From NCBI GenBank assembly GCA_029244725.1, contig JAQWQJ010000121.1:1-53956 (forward strand): 53,956 nucleotides of DNA, in the 5' to 3' direction. The DNA is from Paracoccaceae bacterium. Its GTDB lineage: Bacteria > Pseudomonadota > Alphaproteobacteria > Rhodobacterales > Rhodobacteraceae. Under the pieces are notes generated by a model, which saw only the letters and a list, made by a program, of their open reading frames with translations, searched no databases and had not been told where the DNA came from. Positions 27,924 to 38,622 of the stretch are shown one piece after another (within the stretch, counting starts at the first letter, position 1; every line of letters starts with the position of its first letter). The translations under genes were made by a program, and so were the position numbers.

Positions 27924-28903
27924 TGCTCCGCCGTCTTCATCACGAACAGCCTGAAAGCTTCGCATTCACCGAGGCAAACCAGGCTTGGGCAGAGGCCCAG
28001 TTGACTAAATACCCCGAGGGCCGTCAGGCCTCGGCCGTGATCCCACTTTTGTGGCGTGCTCAGGAACAAGAGGGCTGGGTTTCTAAACCCGCGATTGAAC
28101 ACATCGCCGACATGTTGGACATGGCCTACATCCGCGTTCTCGAAGTGACGTCGTTCTACTTTATGTTCCAGATGAAACCTGTTGGTTCTGTCGCTCACAT
28201 CCAGGTATGCGGCACGCTTAGCTGCATGATCTGTGGCGCAGAAGACCTTATCAAGGTTTGTCAGGATAAGATTGCATCGAAAGCGCATGCGTTGTCGGCT
28301 GATGGCAAGTTTTCGTGGGAAGAGGTCGAGTGCCTTGGCTCATGTTCGAATGCGCCAATGGTTCAGATCGGTAAAGACTATTACGAAGATCTTACAACTG
28401 AAACTTTTGCGGCGATCCTTGATGATCTAGCTGCAGGCAAGGTTCCAACACCGGGTCCTCAGAATGGTCGCTATGCAGCTGAACCTTTGAGCGGTCTCAC
28501 CAGCCTTAAAGACCACGAAGCTGGCAAGCATAAGCTTAACGCATCTGCACAGTTGGCTGATGACATTGGCGACACCATCAAGCGAATTGATGGCACCGAA
28601 GTGCCATTGTTGACACCATGGCAAGGCGGCGCGGCGTCTAGCGCGAAAGTGCCAGCCGAAACACCGCGCCCGAAATCAGCGGTTCAACAAGCTGAAGCCA
28701 AAGCTGACGACCTGACAAAAATTAAGGGTGTTGGCCCGAAAGCCGCGGAAGCGATTGCTGAAGCTGGTATCACAAGCTTCGCCCAAATCGCAGGTTGGAG
28801 TGACGAAGATGTCGCTTGGGCTGACGAAAACATCAAAGGCGCCAAAGGCAAAGCAAGCCGCGACGACTGGCGCGCGCAAGCAAAAGCCTTGAGCGAAGGC
28901 TGA
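27923..28903 (+). CDS. nuoE: NADH-quinone oxidoreductase subunit E with C-terminal HhH extension
   Basis: The first 170 or so residues are the 24-kDa thioredoxin-like subunit carrying the N1a 2Fe-2S cluster. The ligands are in [12 protein letters not shown] and in [14 protein letters not shown]. The frame continues to 326 residues, roughly twice the core. A proline- and alanine-rich linker leads to a helix-hairpin-helix-like domain at about residues 262-326 ([20 protein letters not shown], then a [15 protein letters not shown] segment). Such tails are known on NuoE of Rhodobacteraceae; their purpose is unclear. The next gene starts 8 nt after the stop. Confidence 0.95.
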   Translation: MLRRLHHEQPESFAFTEANQAWAEAQLTKYPEGRQASAVIPLLWRAQEQEGWVSKPAIEHIADMLDMAYIRVLEVTSFYFMFQMKPVGSVAHIQVCGTLSCMICGAEDLIKVCQDKIASKAHALSADGKFSWEEVECLGSCSNAPMVQIGKDYYEDLTTETFAAILDDLAAGKVPTPGPQNGRYAAEPLSGLTSLKDHEAGKHKLNASAQLADDIGDTIKRIDGTEVPLLTPWQGGAASSAKVPAETPRPKSAVQQAEAKADDLTKIKGVGPKAAEAIAEAGITSFAQIAGWSDEDVAWADENIKGAKGKASRDDWRAQAKALSEG

Positions 28904-28911
28904 GAGAGAAT

Positions 28912-29136
28912 ATGAGCACCGATCTAGACAAACAATTGTCAAAGCAGGGACGCCGAGTAGGCGTTGTCATTGCTGTGACTATGGTTGTCTGGCTTGTGGC
29001 AAATTGGGTGGGGCCACAGTTGGGAATGCCGGGACGTTTCGCATTCCTATTCGACTTCGCCGCAATCGCCGCGCTGATTTGGGCGCTGGTGGTAATTTTT
29101 CAAATCCGACGTAAGCGTCGGGAAAACCAAAGGTGA
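28912..29136 (+). CDS. DUF5337-like small membrane protein
   Basis: This is a 74-residue protein with a charged N-terminus ([14 protein letters not shown]), two hydrophobic helices at about 18-35 and 45-63, and a basic tail ([11 protein letters not shown]). It resembles DUF5337 proteins that sit between nuoE and nuoF in Rhodobacteraceae; the family name is from memory. It starts 8 nt after nuoE and ends 7 nt before nuoF. The topology suggests both ends in the cytoplasm. A complex I assembly or stability role is only a guess from location. Confidence 0.8.
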   Translation: MSTDLDKQLSKQGRRVGVVIAVTMVVWLVANWVGPQLGMPGRFAFLFDFAAIAALIWALVVIFQIRRKRRENQR

Positions 29137-29143
29137 TCTTGCA

Positions 29144-30427
29144 ATGCTGAAGGATCAGGACCGGATCTTTACCAACATCTACGGGATGCATGAGCGTTCT
29201 CTTGCTGGCGCACGTGCGCTTGGCCATTGGGATGGCACCGGCGACATCATCAAAAAGGGTCGCGAGTGGATCATCGAGCAGATGAAGGCCTCGGGTCTTC
29301 GTGGTCGCGGTGGAGCGGGTTTCCCAACTGGGCTTAAATGGTCGTTTATGCCAAAAGAAAGCGACGGTCGTCCTTCCTATCTGGTTGTGAACGCTGATGA
29401 ATCTGAGCCGGGTACATGTAAAGACCGTGAGATTATGCGCCACGATCCGCACACGCTGATCGAAGGCTGCCTGATTGCGTCTTTCGCAATGAACGCCAAC
29501 GCTTGTTATATTTACCTTCGCGGCGAATACATCCGCGAGCGTGAAGAACTTCAGAACGCGATCGACGAAGCGTACTCCGCTGGTCTTTTGGGTAAAAATG
29601 CTGCTGGATCTGGCTGGGACTTCGATCTCTATCTGCACCACGGTGCTGGTGCCTATATTTGCGGCGAAGAAACTGCACTGCTTGAAAGCCTAGAAGGCAA
29701 AAAGGGCATGCCGCGCATGAAGCCGCCATTCCCTGCTGGTGCCGGTCTCTATGGTTGCCCGACCACGGTGAACAACGTTGAATCTATTGCTGTTGTTCCG
29801 ACAATCTTGCGTCGTGGACCAGAATGGTTCGCAGGCTTTGGTCGTCCTAACAATGCTGGCACTAAGTTGTTCGCGATCTCAGGCCACGTAAACAACCCGT
29901 GTGTTGTCGAAGAAGAGATGTCGATCAGCTTTGAAGAACTGATTGAAAAGCACTGTGGTGGAATTCGTGGTGGCTGGGATAATTTGCTTGCAGTTATTCC
30001 GGGCGGCTCGTCGGTTCCATGTGTGCGTGGTGAAGACATGCGCGACGCGATTATGGATTTTGACTACTTGCGTGGTGAACTTGGCTCAGGTCTCGGAACC
30101 GCGGCTGTTATCGTCATGGATAAGTCCACTGACATCATAAAAGCGATCTGGCGTCTGTCCAAATTCTATAAACATGAAAGCTGTGGTCAGTGCACGCCAT
30201 GTCGCGAAGGCACGGGTTGGATGATGCGCGTCATGGATCGTTTGGTAAAAGGCGAAGCCTCGGTTGAAGAGATCGACATGCTTTGGGATGTCACCAAACA
30301 GGTCGAAGGCCACACCATCTGCGCGCTCGGCGATGCTGCGGCTTGGCCGATCCAAGGTTTGATTAAGAACTTCCGCCCCGAAATCGAAGACCGAATTCGT
30401 GGCAAACACGCGGTGGCTGCTGAGTGA
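29144..30427 (+). CDS. nuoF: NADH-quinone oxidoreductase subunit F
   Basis: This 427-residue 51-kDa subunit oxidises NADH through FMN and carries the N3 4Fe-4S cluster. The NADH site is [16 protein letters not shown], the FMN region includes [14 protein letters not shown] and [16 protein letters not shown], and the cluster ligands are the [11 protein letters not shown] triplet plus the Cys in [11 protein letters not shown] 29144 lies close after the DUF5337 gene. A gap of 131 nt to the next likely start is the longest inside the operon. Confidence 0.97.
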   Translation: MLKDQDRIFTNIYGMHERSLAGARALGHWDGTGDIIKKGREWIIEQMKASGLRGRGGAGFPTGLKWSFMPKESDGRPSYLVVNADESEPGTCKDREIMRHDPHTLIEGCLIASFAMNANACYIYLRGEYIREREELQNAIDEAYSAGLLGKNAAGSGWDFDLYLHHGAGAYICGEETALLESLEGKKGMPRMKPPFPAGAGLYGCPTTVNNVESIAVVPTILRRGPEWFAGFGRPNNAGTKLFAISGHVNNPCVVEEEMSISFEELIEKHCGGIRGGWDNLLAVIPGGSSVPCVRGEDMRDAIMDFDYLRGELGSGLGTAAVIVMDKSTDIIKAIWRLSKFYKHESCGQCTPCREGTGWMMRVMDRLVKGEASVEEIDMLWDVTKQVEGHTICALGDAAAWPIQGLIKNFRPEIEDRIRGKHAVAAE

Positions 30428-30558
30428 GCAATCTCGCGCTCATATCACCCATTTCGGCCCCGCGATATTGCATAGCGGTCGATAGCAACCCGATGTCCGC
30501 ACGGGAAGGAGGCAGTGTGTCTGCTTTCCTGAACGTAGTGAACAACGGAGTTAATGGT

Positions 30559-30972
30559 ATGAAAACACGTGTATTTTCGGTTTTGGCAGTGGTTGTGACC
30601 CTTGCAAACCCAGTTGCGGCACAGGATGTCCGACCTGATTTGAGTGAGAACAAGCCGCTCAACGACACCCTTTTTGCAATTCTGGTCGCAGATGAAATCC
30701 GGAACCGGTGTGACAATATTTCGGGTCGTGTCCTTAAAGGTATCGGTATGCTTTGGGGCCTTGTCGGCGACGCAAAGGATCTGGGTTATACTGAAGAAGA
30801 AATGAACGCCTATCGCAACAGCGATGAGGCTAAAGCCGCTTTACGCGCCCGTGGCGAAGTATTGATGGCTGAGAAAAACGTCATTTATGACGATCCCGAG
30901 ACTTTCTGCCGGTGGGGACGCGATGAAATCGCAAAAGACTCCCTTATCGGTTCATTACTGAGAGCGAAGTGA
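30559..30972 (+). CDS. DUF5333-like secreted protein in the nuo operon
   Basis: This is a 137-residue protein with a clear Sec signal peptide ([20 protein letters not shown], cleavage expected after AQ or nearby) and a helical mature part with two Cys residues ([10 protein letters not shown] and [11 protein letters not shown]) that could form a disulfide. It resembles DUF5333 proteins in Rhodobacteraceae nuo operons; the name is from memory. The start at ATG 30559 follows GGAG. An in-frame GTG at 30424 would hide the signal peptide and is less likely. Its stop lies 2 nt before the nuoG ATG. The mature protein should be periplasmic. Confidence 0.8.
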   Translation: MKTRVFSVLAVVVTLANPVAAQDVRPDLSENKPLNDTLFAILVADEIRNRCDNISGRVLKGIGMLWGLVGDAKDLGYTEEEMNAYRNSDEAKAALRARGEVLMAEKNVIYDDPETFCRWGRDEIAKDSLIGSLLRAK

Positions 30973-30974
30973 AC

Positions 30975-32984
30975 ATGTCTGACCTACGCAAGATCATTAT
31001 CGACGATCAAGAGATCGAAGTAGACGGTGCAATGACCCTCATTCAGGCGTGCGAATTGGCGCAGACTGAGGTTCCGCGTTTCTGCTACCACGAACGTTTG
31101 TCGATCGCCGGTAACTGCCGGATGTGTCTTGTTGAGGTCGTCGGCGGCCCGCCAAAGCCTGCAGCGTCTTGTGCGATGCAGGTGCGCGATTTGCGCCCTG
31201 GCCCGAACGGAGAGCCTCCGGTAGTGAAAACCAATTCGCCTATGGTCAAAAAGGCCCGTGAAGGCGTGATGGAGTTTATGCTGATCAACCACCCGCTTGA
31301 TTGCCCAATTTGCGATCAGGGTGGCGAATGCGATCTTCAGGATCAGGCGATGGCTTACGGCATTTCGGATACCCGCTTTAACGAAGGTAAGCGCGCTGTT
31401 GATGACTTGAACCTCGGCCCGCTGGTATCAACGGCGATGACCCGTTGCATTAGCTGTACCCGTTGTGTGCGTTTCACGTCTGAGGTCGCTGGTATCAACC
31501 AGATGGGCCAAACCGGTCGCGGTGAAGATGCAGAAATCACAAGCTATTTGAACGAGACACTGGACAGCAACCTACAGGGCAATATCATCGACCTCTGCCC
31601 AGTTGGAGCGCTGACATCGAAGCCATATGCGTTTACGGCCCGTCCTTGGGAATTGACCAAGACCGAAAGCATCGACGTCATGGATGCACTTGGATCGAAT
31701 ATACGTGTTGATACGAAGGGCCGTGAAGTTAAGCGCTTTGTGCCACGTAACCACGACGGCGTTAACGAAGAGTGGATTTCAGACAAAACCCGTTTCGTTT
31801 GGGACGGCCTGCGTCGTCAGCGTTTGGACACGCCATACATTCGTGAAAATGGTAAACTGCGCAAAGCAACATGGGCTGAGGCCCTGAAGGCTGCTGCAGA
31901 AGCAATGAACGGTAAGAAAGTCGCCGGCCTCGTTGGCGATTTGGCACCTGTTGAGGCTGCTTTTGCGCTCAAGCAGATGATCGAAGGGCAGGGCGGGAAC
32001 GTCGAATGTCGCGTCGATGGTGCGAAACTTCCAGCTGGCAACCGCTCGGCTTATGTTGGTACCACTTCGATTGAAGACATTGATGCCGCAAAGGTCATTT
32101 ACCTGATCGGTTCAAACCCACGCGACGAAGCACCGGTTCTTAACGCACGTATCCGTAAAGCTTGGATCAACGGCGCAGAGGTTAAGTTGATCGGTGAAGC
32201 AGTCGATCTAACATACGATTACGAACTGGTTGGGCCGGGGCGCGCCTCGGTGGAAAAAGCGATCTCGTCCGCGACAAAGACCGAAGGCGCTGTCGTTATT
32301 GTTGGCCAAGGTGCTTTGACCGAAGTGGATGGCGAGGCCGTTCTTGGCCAAGCGATGGCTTTGACGACCGCCCTTGGTGGTTCGATGTTGGTTCTGCACA
32401 CTGCCGCAGGACGCGTTGGTGCGATGGACGTGAATGCAACGACCGACGGTGGCATCGATGCCACGCTGGCAGAAGCCGAGGTCGTCTATAATCTAGGTGC
32501 TGATGAAATTGCGATGCCGGAAGGTGCGTTCGTAATTTATCAGGGTAGCCATGGGGACAATGGTGCGCACCGCTCAGATGTGATCTTGCCTGCGGCTGCA
32601 TATACCGAAGAAAACGGTCTGTTCGTAAACACAGAAGGCCGCCCTCAGTTGGCTCTTCGCGCAGCGTTTCCTCCTGGAGAAGCAAAAGAGAACTGGGCGA
32701 TCCTTCGGGCATTGTCGGCAAATCTTGGATCGGCGTTGGAATATGACTCGTTGGCGCAATTGCGTCAGGCGTTGGTTGCTACAGTTCCTCATTTGGCGCA
32801 AATCGATCAGGTTGTTGCAAACGATTGGCAAGCTTTGCCGGCCACTACACTTGAAAAAGCGAAATTCAAGAATGCGGTCGCGGATTTCTATTTGACCAAC
32901 CCTATAGCTCGTGCCTCTTCGTTGATGGCAGAGCTTTCGGCGAACGCAAAATCGCGTGGCGCAACTAAGGTGGCTGCTGAATAA
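30975..32984 (+). CDS. nuoG: NADH-quinone oxidoreductase subunit G
   Basis: This 669-residue 75-kDa subunit carries the N1b, N4 and N5 clusters. Visible ligands are [20 protein letters not shown] (N1b), [18 protein letters not shown] (N5 and N4 region) and [12 protein letters not shown] (N4). The rest is the molybdopterin-oxidoreductase-like domain, which has lost its cofactor in complex I. ATG 30975 is chosen; a GTG two codons earlier is in frame. The stop shares one base with the following small gene. Confidence 0.97.
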   Translation: MSDLRKIIIDDQEIEVDGAMTLIQACELAQTEVPRFCYHERLSIAGNCRMCLVEVVGGPPKPAASCAMQVRDLRPGPNGEPPVVKTNSPMVKKAREGVMEFMLINHPLDCPICDQGGECDLQDQAMAYGISDTRFNEGKRAVDDLNLGPLVSTAMTRCISCTRCVRFTSEVAGINQMGQTGRGEDAEITSYLNETLDSNLQGNIIDLCPVGALTSKPYAFTARPWELTKTESIDVMDALGSNIRVDTKGREVKRFVPRNHDGVNEEWISDKTRFVWDGLRRQRLDTPYIRENGKLRKATWAEALKAAAEAMNGKKVAGLVGDLAPVEAAFALKQMIEGQGGNVECRVDGAKLPAGNRSAYVGTTSIEDIDAAKVIYLIGSNPRDEAPVLNARIRKAWINGAEVKLIGEAVDLTYDYELVGPGRASVEKAISSATKTEGAVVIVGQGALTEVDGEAVLGQAMALTTALGGSMLVLHTAAGRVGAMDVNATTDGGIDATLAEAEVVYNLGADEIAMPEGAFVIYQGSHGDNGAHRSDVILPAAAYTEENGLFVNTEGRPQLALRAAFPPGEAKENWAILRALSANLGSALEYDSLAQLRQALVATVPHLAQIDQVVANDWQALPATTLEKAKFKNAVADFYLTNPIARASSLMAELSANAKSRGATKVAAE

Positions 32985-33391
32985 TGATGATGCGTCCTGC
33001 ATATCTTCCAGCGATTGGTTTGGCCCTTTTGGGCGGGGCCTGTACGCCTGTAAGTGGGGACGCCCTAAACTTTTCTCGTGCCGAGTTTGATTATCTCGGC
33101 TCGGAAACCCGTTTACTGGACGACAATATTGTTCAGTTCAGCGTCAAGATGATTGGCGCGCGGAAAATTGCGGATGTTGCCGAGTACGCAGAATGCGTGG
33201 CCGCGCAATATACATTGATCCGTGGATATGGCTTTGCACGCCATGTCAGCACGACCGTCAAACAAAACGATGGTCACTGGCAGGGGGACGCTTTTTATAC
33301 CGTCTCAGATGCATTGCCCCGCGGTAAGAGGCAGATTGACGCCGAAGTTGTTGTCGCTGCTTGTAACGAAAACGAAGTACCTACGGTGTGA
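32984..33391 (+). CDS. small secreted or lipoprotein-like protein in the nuo operon
   Basis: This is a 135-residue protein with a hydrophobic leader (YLPAIGLALLGGACTP). The Cys after LLGGA resembles a lipobox, but the -3 position is Gly, so lipid attachment is uncertain. The mature part is short and mostly predicted beta, with Cys residues in AECVAAQY and VVAACNENE. Three ATG codons in a row (32984, 32987, 32990 region) are possible starts. It overlaps the nuoG stop by one base and ends 6 nt before nuoH. I do not recognise a family; a periplasm-facing role near complex I is inferred from placement. Confidence 0.75.
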   Translation: MMMRPAYLPAIGLALLGGACTPVSGDALNFSRAEFDYLGSETRLLDDNIVQFSVKMIGARKIADVAEYAECVAAQYTLIRGYGFARHVSTTVKQNDGHWQGDAFYTVSDALPRGKRQIDAEVVVAACNENEVPTV

Positions 33392-33397
33392 GGACAC

Positions 33398-34438
33398 ATG
33401 GCTGAATTCTTTACAGACACCAATCTAGGGATATTTCTTGTCATTCTTGGCAAGACGCTATTGCTGATCCTGCCGATTGTCACATCGCTGGCCTTCTTGA
33501 TGTACGGCGAACGCAAAATCTGGGCGGCTGTACAGCTGCGCAAGGGTCCAAACGTCGTTGGTGCGTTTGGTATCCTGCAAAGTTTTGCGGATTTCATTAA
33601 ATATATCGTCAAAGAGGTCGTATTCCCTGCTGGCGCTGACCGCGTTGTCTTTCTGCTAGCACCGATGATTTCGGTCGTAATGGCGGTGATCGTTTGGGCC
33701 GTAATCCCATTCGGAGACGGTTGGGCGATCGCTGATATCAACGTAGCAATCCTCTATGTTTTCGCCATTTCCTCGCTTGAGGTATACGGCGTGATTATGG
33801 GTGGATGGGCGTCAAACTCTAAGTATCCATTCCTTGGATCGCTTCGTTCGGCTGCGCAGATGATTTCTTATGAGGTTTCGATCGGCCTTATCATCATCGG
33901 CATCATCATTTCGACTGGGTCAATGAACTTTGGCGACATCGTAAATTCGCAAGCAGGCGATTATGGGCTACTTAGCTGGTATTGGCTGCCGCACTTCCCA
34001 ATGCTGATTTTGTTCTTCATCTCGGCACTTGCAGAGACCAACCGCCCACCGTTCGACCTGCCTGAAGCGGAATCCGAACTGGTTGCTGGTTATCAGGTTG
34101 AATACAGCTCGACCCCGTTCATGCTGTTCTTCCTTGGTGAACTTCTGGCAATGGTACTGATGTGCGCCCTTACGACCTTGCTGTTCTTCGGCGGTTGGCT
34201 GTCACCTATTCCTGGTTTGCCTGATGGCTTGCTGTGGATGGTCGGCAAAATGTTCCTCGTGTTCTTTGCCTTCTCAATGATTAAAGCAATTACACCTCGC
34301 TACCGTTATGACCAATTGATGCGCATCGGCTGGAAAGTCTTCCTGCCATTGTCGCTGATCTGGGTCGTATTGGTGGCGTTCCTTGCAAAATTTGAAGCTT
34401 TCGGCGGCGCATATGCTCGCTGGGCGATTGGAGGCTGA
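33398..34438 (+). CDS. nuoH: NADH-quinone oxidoreductase subunit H
   Basis: This 346-residue membrane subunit links the quinone cavity to the proton-pumping arm. It has about eight hydrophobic helices and the conserved [15 protein letters not shown] loop, [20 protein letters not shown], the [20 protein letters not shown] loop with acidic residues, and [17 protein letters not shown] near the end. It starts 6 nt after the previous frame. Confidence 0.97.
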   Translation: MAEFFTDTNLGIFLVILGKTLLLILPIVTSLAFLMYGERKIWAAVQLRKGPNVVGAFGILQSFADFIKYIVKEVVFPAGADRVVFLLAPMISVVMAVIVWAVIPFGDGWAIADINVAILYVFAISSLEVYGVIMGGWASNSKYPFLGSLRSAAQMISYEVSIGLIIIGIIISTGSMNFGDIVNSQAGDYGLLSWYWLPHFPMLILFFISALAETNRPPFDLPEAESELVAGYQVEYSSTPFMLFFLGELLAMVLMCALTTLLFFGGWLSPIPGLPDGLLWMVGKMFLVFFAFSMIKAITPRYRYDQLMRIGWKVFLPLSLIWVVLVAFLAKFEAFGGAYARWAIGG

Positions 34439-34439
34439 T

Positions 34440-34934
34440 ATGACGCAAATTGATTATAAACGCGCCGTTGGATACTTCCTGCTTTCGGATTTTATCAAAG
34501 GCTTCAAGCTCGGCTTTAAGTATTTCTTCTCGCCTAAAGCGACGATCAACTACCCGCACGAAAAGGGGCCACTTTCCCCTCGTTTCCGCGGTGAGCATGC
34601 ATTGCGTCGCTATCCAAACGGTGAAGAACGTTGCATCGCCTGTAAACTGTGCGAAGCGATCTGTCCGGCACAAGCGATAACTATCGACGCTGAACCGCGC
34701 GAAGATGGCAGCCGCCGTACCACGCGCTATGACATCGACATGACCAAATGCATCTATTGCGGCTTCTGTCAGGAAGCGTGCCCAGTGGACGCCATTGTCG
34801 AAGGCCCGAATTTTGAATTTGCGACCGAGACTCGTGAAGAGCTGTTTTACAACAAAGATCGCCTTCTTGCGAACGGCGAGCGTTGGGAAGCAGAGATCGC
34901 CCGCAACCTAGAAATGGATGCACCGTACCGATGA
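34440..34934 (+). CDS. nuoI: NADH-quinone oxidoreductase subunit I
   Basis: This 164-residue TYKY subunit carries the N6a and N6b 4Fe-4S clusters, with two ferredoxin motifs: [12 protein letters not shown] and [15 protein letters not shown] 34440 follows GGAGG and lies 1 nt after the nuoH stop. The stop overlaps the next ATG (ATGA). Confidence 0.97.
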   Translation: MTQIDYKRAVGYFLLSDFIKGFKLGFKYFFSPKATINYPHEKGPLSPRFRGEHALRRYPNGEERCIACKLCEAICPAQAITIDAEPREDGSRRTTRYDIDMTKCIYCGFCQEACPVDAIVEGPNFEFATETREELFYNKDRLLANGERWEAEIARNLEMDAPYR

Positions 34935-35338
34935 CCGATACGAAAACCCCTTTCGAGCACATGATGGCTCAGGCACAGGAAATGGCTAAGTCCTTCAATC
35001 CTGCGCTAGAGTCGTTCTCGCCCCGTGGGTTTGAGAACCTTTGGCCCACCATGCCGAAAGAAATGATGGAAATGGCGTTTGGCAAGGGTATCAGTCAAGA
35101 AGGGCTTGATGCGAAAACGCGTCTGCTTTTGACGATTGCTGGCCTGACCATGCAAGGCGCACAAGCTGACACTCCATTTCGTATGACTGTTCGTCACGCA
35201 ATGGAAGCAGGCGCTTCCAAAGACGAGATCGCTGAAACGATCGCCCAAATGTCGATGTTTGCCGGTATTCCGGCCATGACCCGCGCAATGGATCTTGCCA
35301 AGGAAGTCATGGAAAACAACAAGGATGATGAGCAATGA
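34931..35338 (+). CDS. carboxymuconolactone-decarboxylase-like protein, cysteine-free
   Basis: This is a 135-residue all-helical protein resembling the AhpD/carboxymuconolactone decarboxylase fold: [18 protein letters not shown], then [20 protein letters not shown] and [17 protein letters not shown]. The N-terminal 45 residues are extra and Met-rich. AhpD-type members use a CxxC redox pair; here there is no Cys at all, so a peroxidase role is unlikely. It overlaps nuoI and nuoJ by 4 nt each, so it is translated as part of the complex I operon. Its function is unknown. Confidence 0.82.
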   Translation: MTDTKTPFEHMMAQAQEMAKSFNPALESFSPRGFENLWPTMPKEMMEMAFGKGISQEGLDAKTRLLLTIAGLTMQGAQADTPFRMTVRHAMEAGASKDEIAETIAQMSMFAGIPAMTRAMDLAKEVMENNKDDEQ

Positions 35339-35943
35339 CCGTTGCAGCCTTTGCCTTTTATGTATTTGCGATCACGACGATCACTGGCGGCTTTTTTACG
35401 GTGGTAAGCCGTAACCCAGTTCATTCAGTTTTATGGTTGATCCTTGCTTTCCTTAGTGCGGCCGGTCTGTTTGTCCTTCTGGGCGCAGAGTTCATCGCGA
35501 TGTTGTTGATTATCGTTTACGTCGGCGCGGTGGCGGTCTTGTTCCTATTCGTCGTTATGATGCTCGACGTAGACTTCGCCGAACTTAAAGCTGAGATGGC
35601 GCGTTATATGCCGCTTGCTTTGCTGATTGGTGTGGTTCTGTTGATGCAGCTTGGTATGGCTTTTGGCGCTTGGACCGAAGCGGATCAGGCACAAGCCCTT
35701 CGCGGAGCTGTGACGCCGACCGATACGCAAAACACCGCAGCGCTTGGTTTGCTGATTTACGACAAATACTTCCTTCTTTTCCAACTCTCTGGACTGATCC
35801 TTTTGGTCGCGATGATCGGGGCGATTGTTCTGACACTGCGCCATCGTACAGACATCAAGCGTCAGGACATCCTGGCACAAATGTATCGTGATCCGGCCAA
35901 GTCGATGGAACTGAAAGACGTAAAACCGGGGCAGGGACTTTAA
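35335..35943 (+). CDS. nuoJ: NADH-quinone oxidoreductase subunit J
   Basis: This 202-residue membrane subunit has five hydrophobic helices. The conserved [21 protein letters not shown] helix contains the pi-bulge region important for opening the proton path. The start overlaps the previous stop as ATGA. Confidence 0.96.
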   Translation: MTVAAFAFYVFAITTITGGFFTVVSRNPVHSVLWLILAFLSAAGLFVLLGAEFIAMLLIIVYVGAVAVLFLFVVMMLDVDFAELKAEMARYMPLALLIGVVLLMQLGMAFGAWTEADQAQALRGAVTPTDTQNTAALGLLIYDKYFLLFQLSGLILLVAMIGAIVLTLRHRTDIKRQDILAQMYRDPAKSMELKDVKPGQGL

Positions 35944-35946
35944 CTT

Positions 35947-36162
35947 ATGACAAGTGTCTGGAGCGTAATTTTCTCGCCGATGGGTGTCGGCATTTACGCA
36001 CTGTTTTGGATTTTGAAATTGACGGTTGGGGCATGGGTCGTTCGTAAGACCTTTGGCAGCCTAACAAATGCAGCGCAGGTAATACTGCGCACTCTAGTTA
36101 ACTTCCGCACGACGACATCGTCGACCTTGTCGGAACAAAGACACGAAGTGAGGACGGTATGA
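35947..36162 (+). CDS. 71-residue membrane ORF between nuoJ and nuoK
   Basis: This is a small protein with one hydrophobic stretch at about residues 5-32 and a Thr/Arg-rich hydrophilic tail. ATG 35947 lies 3 nt after the nuoJ stop, and the TGA overlaps the nuoK ATG, as at the real junctions of this operon. Without it there would be a 215-nt gap in a very compact operon, which favours a real gene. I do not recognise a family. It could be a complex I accessory or assembly peptide; this is inference from position. Confidence 0.62.
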   Translation: MTSVWSVIFSPMGVGIYALFWILKLTVGAWVVRKTFGSLTNAAQVILRTLVNFRTTTSSTLSEQRHEVRTV

Positions 36163-36464
36163 TCGGAATTGAGCATTACCTGACAGTGGCGGCGACGTTG
36201 TTCGTCATCGGGATTTTCGGGTTATTCCTGAACCGTAAGAACGTGATCGTTCTGCTGATGTCGATCGAATTGATGTTGCTGTCGGTAAACATCAACCTTG
36301 TCGCCTTCTCTAGCTTCTTGGGTGATCTGGCGGGTCAGGTCTTCACACTCTTCGTTCTCACGGTCGCGGCGGCAGAAGCTGCCATCGGCCTTGCAATCCT
36401 CGTCTGCTTCTTCCGTAACCGCGGCACTATCGCGGTGGAAGACATCAACGTGATGAAAGGCTGA
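36159..36464 (+). CDS. nuoK: NADH-quinone oxidoreductase subunit K
   Basis: This 101-residue subunit has three helices with the two conserved membrane Glu residues: [19 protein letters not shown] and [18 protein letters not shown]. It is homologous to MrpC of sodium/proton antiporters. Four bases separate its stop from the nuoL ATG. Confidence 0.97.
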   Translation: MIGIEHYLTVAATLFVIGIFGLFLNRKNVIVLLMSIELMLLSVNINLVAFSSFLGDLAGQVFTLFVLTVAAAEAAIGLAILVCFFRNRGTIAVEDINVMKG

Positions 36465-36468
36465 TTTG

Positions 36469-38622
36469 ATGGAATCGGTAATCCTATTTGCCCCGCTGGT
36501 GGGCGCCATTATCGCAGGGTTCGGTCATCGGATCATTGGCGACAAAGGCGCGCAATACGTCACCACTGGCCTGTTGTTTTTGGCCGCGCTTCTAAGCTGG
36601 ATAGTATTCCTTGGCTTCGATGGTCATACCAAGCACATCGAGATAATGACTTGGATCCAGTCCGGTACACTTGACACAAGTTGGGGTATTCGTCTCGACC
36701 GTCTGACCGCGATCATGTTGGTCGTCGTTAACACGGTATCTGCACTCGTGCACATGTACTCAATGGGCTACATGGCGCATGACAGTCAGTTTTCTGAAGA
36801 CGAGAGCTACCGCCCTCGTTTCTTTGCCTATCTGTCATTTTTCACTTTCTCGATGCTTATGTTGGTCACGTCTGACAACCTTGTTCAGATGTTCTTTGGC
36901 TGGGAGGGCGTGGGCGTTGCATCATATCTGTTGATCGGTTTCTACTTCCGCAAAGAAAGTGCAAACGCGGCTTCGATCAAAGCGTTCGTCGTGAACCGAG
37001 TTGGCGACTTTGGCTTTGCTCTTGGTATCTTTGGTCTGTTCATGTTGACCGGTTCGATCCAATTCAACGATGTTTTCGCAGCCGCACCTGCGCTAGCGGA
37101 CACAACATTGACATTCCTTTGGCGTGACTGGAACGCAGCCAACGTTTTGGCGGTCCTTCTGTTCATTGGTGCGATGGGAAAGTCTGCCCAGTTGTTCCTG
37201 CACACTTGGCTGCCAGACGCGATGGAAGGCCCGACACCTGTGTCTGCCCTTATCCACGCGGCGACCATGGTTACTGCAGGTGTCTTCCTTGTTTGCCGTA
37301 TGTCGCCATTGTTCGAGTATGCGCCAGAAGCAACGGCGTTCATCACCTTCCTAGGCGCCACAACGGCATTCGTTGCAGCTACCATCGGCTTAGTTCAAAA
37401 CGACATCAAACGCGTTATCGCTTACTCAACGATGTCTCAGCTTGGCTATATGTTCGTAGCTGCGGGCGTGGGCGTTTACTCGGTCGCTATGTTCCACCTG
37501 TTCACACACGCCTTCTTCAAGGCGATGCTCTTCCTTGGCGCCGGTTCGGTGATCCACGGCATGCACCACGAACAGGACATGCGGAACTATGGTGGTCTGC
37601 GTAAGAAACTGCCGTACACATTCTTAGCCATGATGGTCGGTACGCTGGCAATTACCGGTGTTGGTATCCCGCTAACCCATTACGGTTTCGCCGGCTTCTT
37701 GTCGAAAGACGCGGTGATCGAAAGCGCTTGGGCTGGTACTGCAGGTGGCTACGCTTTCTGGATGCTTGTCATCGCAGCACTGTTCACGTCGTTCTATTCG
37801 TGGCGCCTGATGTTCATGACTTTCTATGGCAAAGCACGCGGCGATAAGCACACGCACGACCACGCGCATGAAAGCCCGATGGTTATGTTGGTCCCATTAG
37901 GAGTATTGGCCGTAGGTTCAATCACTGCTGGTATGATTTGGTACGGTTCGTTCTTTGGCGACCACTCGCAGGTTAATAAGTTCTTCGGTATTCCGGATCA
38001 CCATGTTGAAGCAGATGCTGGGCACGGCGACGCGGCCGAGGATCACGCAGCCGCTTCAGATGATCATGCAGCTATGGTTGAAGAGCATCATGGCTCAGAA
38101 GAAGCGCACGATATGGCCGAGGCTGATCCTGCCCACGCAGTTGTTGCTGCGGTTCACCACGGCAAAGCACCAGAAGGTGCGATCTTCCATCATCCTGATA
38201 ATCACGTCATGGACGACGCGCACCACGCCCCGACGTGGGTTAAGATTAGCCCGTTCGTTGCGATGATTATCGGTTTCATCACTGCATTCTGGTTCTACAT
38301 CATCAACCCATCGATCCCTGCACGTTTGGCTGCAAGCCAACGTCCGCTGTATTTGTTCTTGCTGAACAAATGGTACTTCGACGAGATTTACGACGCAGTA
38401 TTTGTGAAACCCGCCAGCGCCATCGGCCGCTTCCTTTGGAAGCGTGGCGACGGCAACGTCATCGACGGCACGCTGAACGGTATTGCAATGGGGATTATTC
38501 CTTTCTTCACGCGCCTCGCTGGTAAAGCCCAGTCTGGTTACGTGTTCACCTATGCGCTCGCGATGGTGCTTGGCATCGTTGCGTTGATCACCTGGATGTC
38601 GCTCAGCGGAGGAGCGCACTAA
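36469..38622 (+). CDS. nuoL: NADH-quinone oxidoreductase subunit L with His-rich loop
   Basis: This 717-residue antiporter-like subunit has a long lateral helix at its end. Landmarks are [60 protein letters not shown] with the key Lys, and [20 protein letters not shown] loop at about residues 510-590 is acidic and carries about sixteen His. ATG 36469 is used; a TTG one codon earlier is in frame. The stop shares one base with nuoM. Confidence 0.96.
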   Translation: MESVILFAPLVGAIIAGFGHRIIGDKGAQYVTTGLLFLAALLSWIVFLGFDGHTKHIEIMTWIQSGTLDTSWGIRLDRLTAIMLVVVNTVSALVHMYSMGYMAHDSQFSEDESYRPRFFAYLSFFTFSMLMLVTSDNLVQMFFGWEGVGVASYLLIGFYFRKESANAASIKAFVVNRVGDFGFALGIFGLFMLTGSIQFNDVFAAAPALADTTLTFLWRDWNAANVLAVLLFIGAMGKSAQLFLHTWLPDAMEGPTPVSALIHAATMVTAGVFLVCRMSPLFEYAPEATAFITFLGATTAFVAATIGLVQNDIKRVIAYSTMSQLGYMFVAAGVGVYSVAMFHLFTHAFFKAMLFLGAGSVIHGMHHEQDMRNYGGLRKKLPYTFLAMMVGTLAITGVGIPLTHYGFAGFLSKDAVIESAWAGTAGGYAFWMLVIAALFTSFYSWRLMFMTFYGKARGDKHTHDHAHESPMVMLVPLGVLAVGSITAGMIWYGSFFGDHSQVNKFFGIPDHHVEADAGHGDAAEDHAAASDDHAAMVEEHHGSEEAHDMAEADPAHAVVAAVHHGKAPEGAIFHHPDNHVMDDAHHAPTWVKISPFVAMIIGFITAFWFYIINPSIPARLAASQRPLYLFLLNKWYFDEIYDAVFVKPASAIGRFLWKRGDGNVIDGTLNGIAMGIIPFFTRLAGKAQSGYVFTYALAMVLGIVALITWMSLSGGAH

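Noticed and set aside
30424-30558. Long N-terminal extension of the DUF5333-like gene from a GTG overlapping nuoF
   Set aside because: It would bury a clear signal peptide that starts at ATG 30559, which also has a GGAG site.
36466-36468. TTG as the nuoL start
   Set aside because: The ATG one codon later gives the normal start of the protein.
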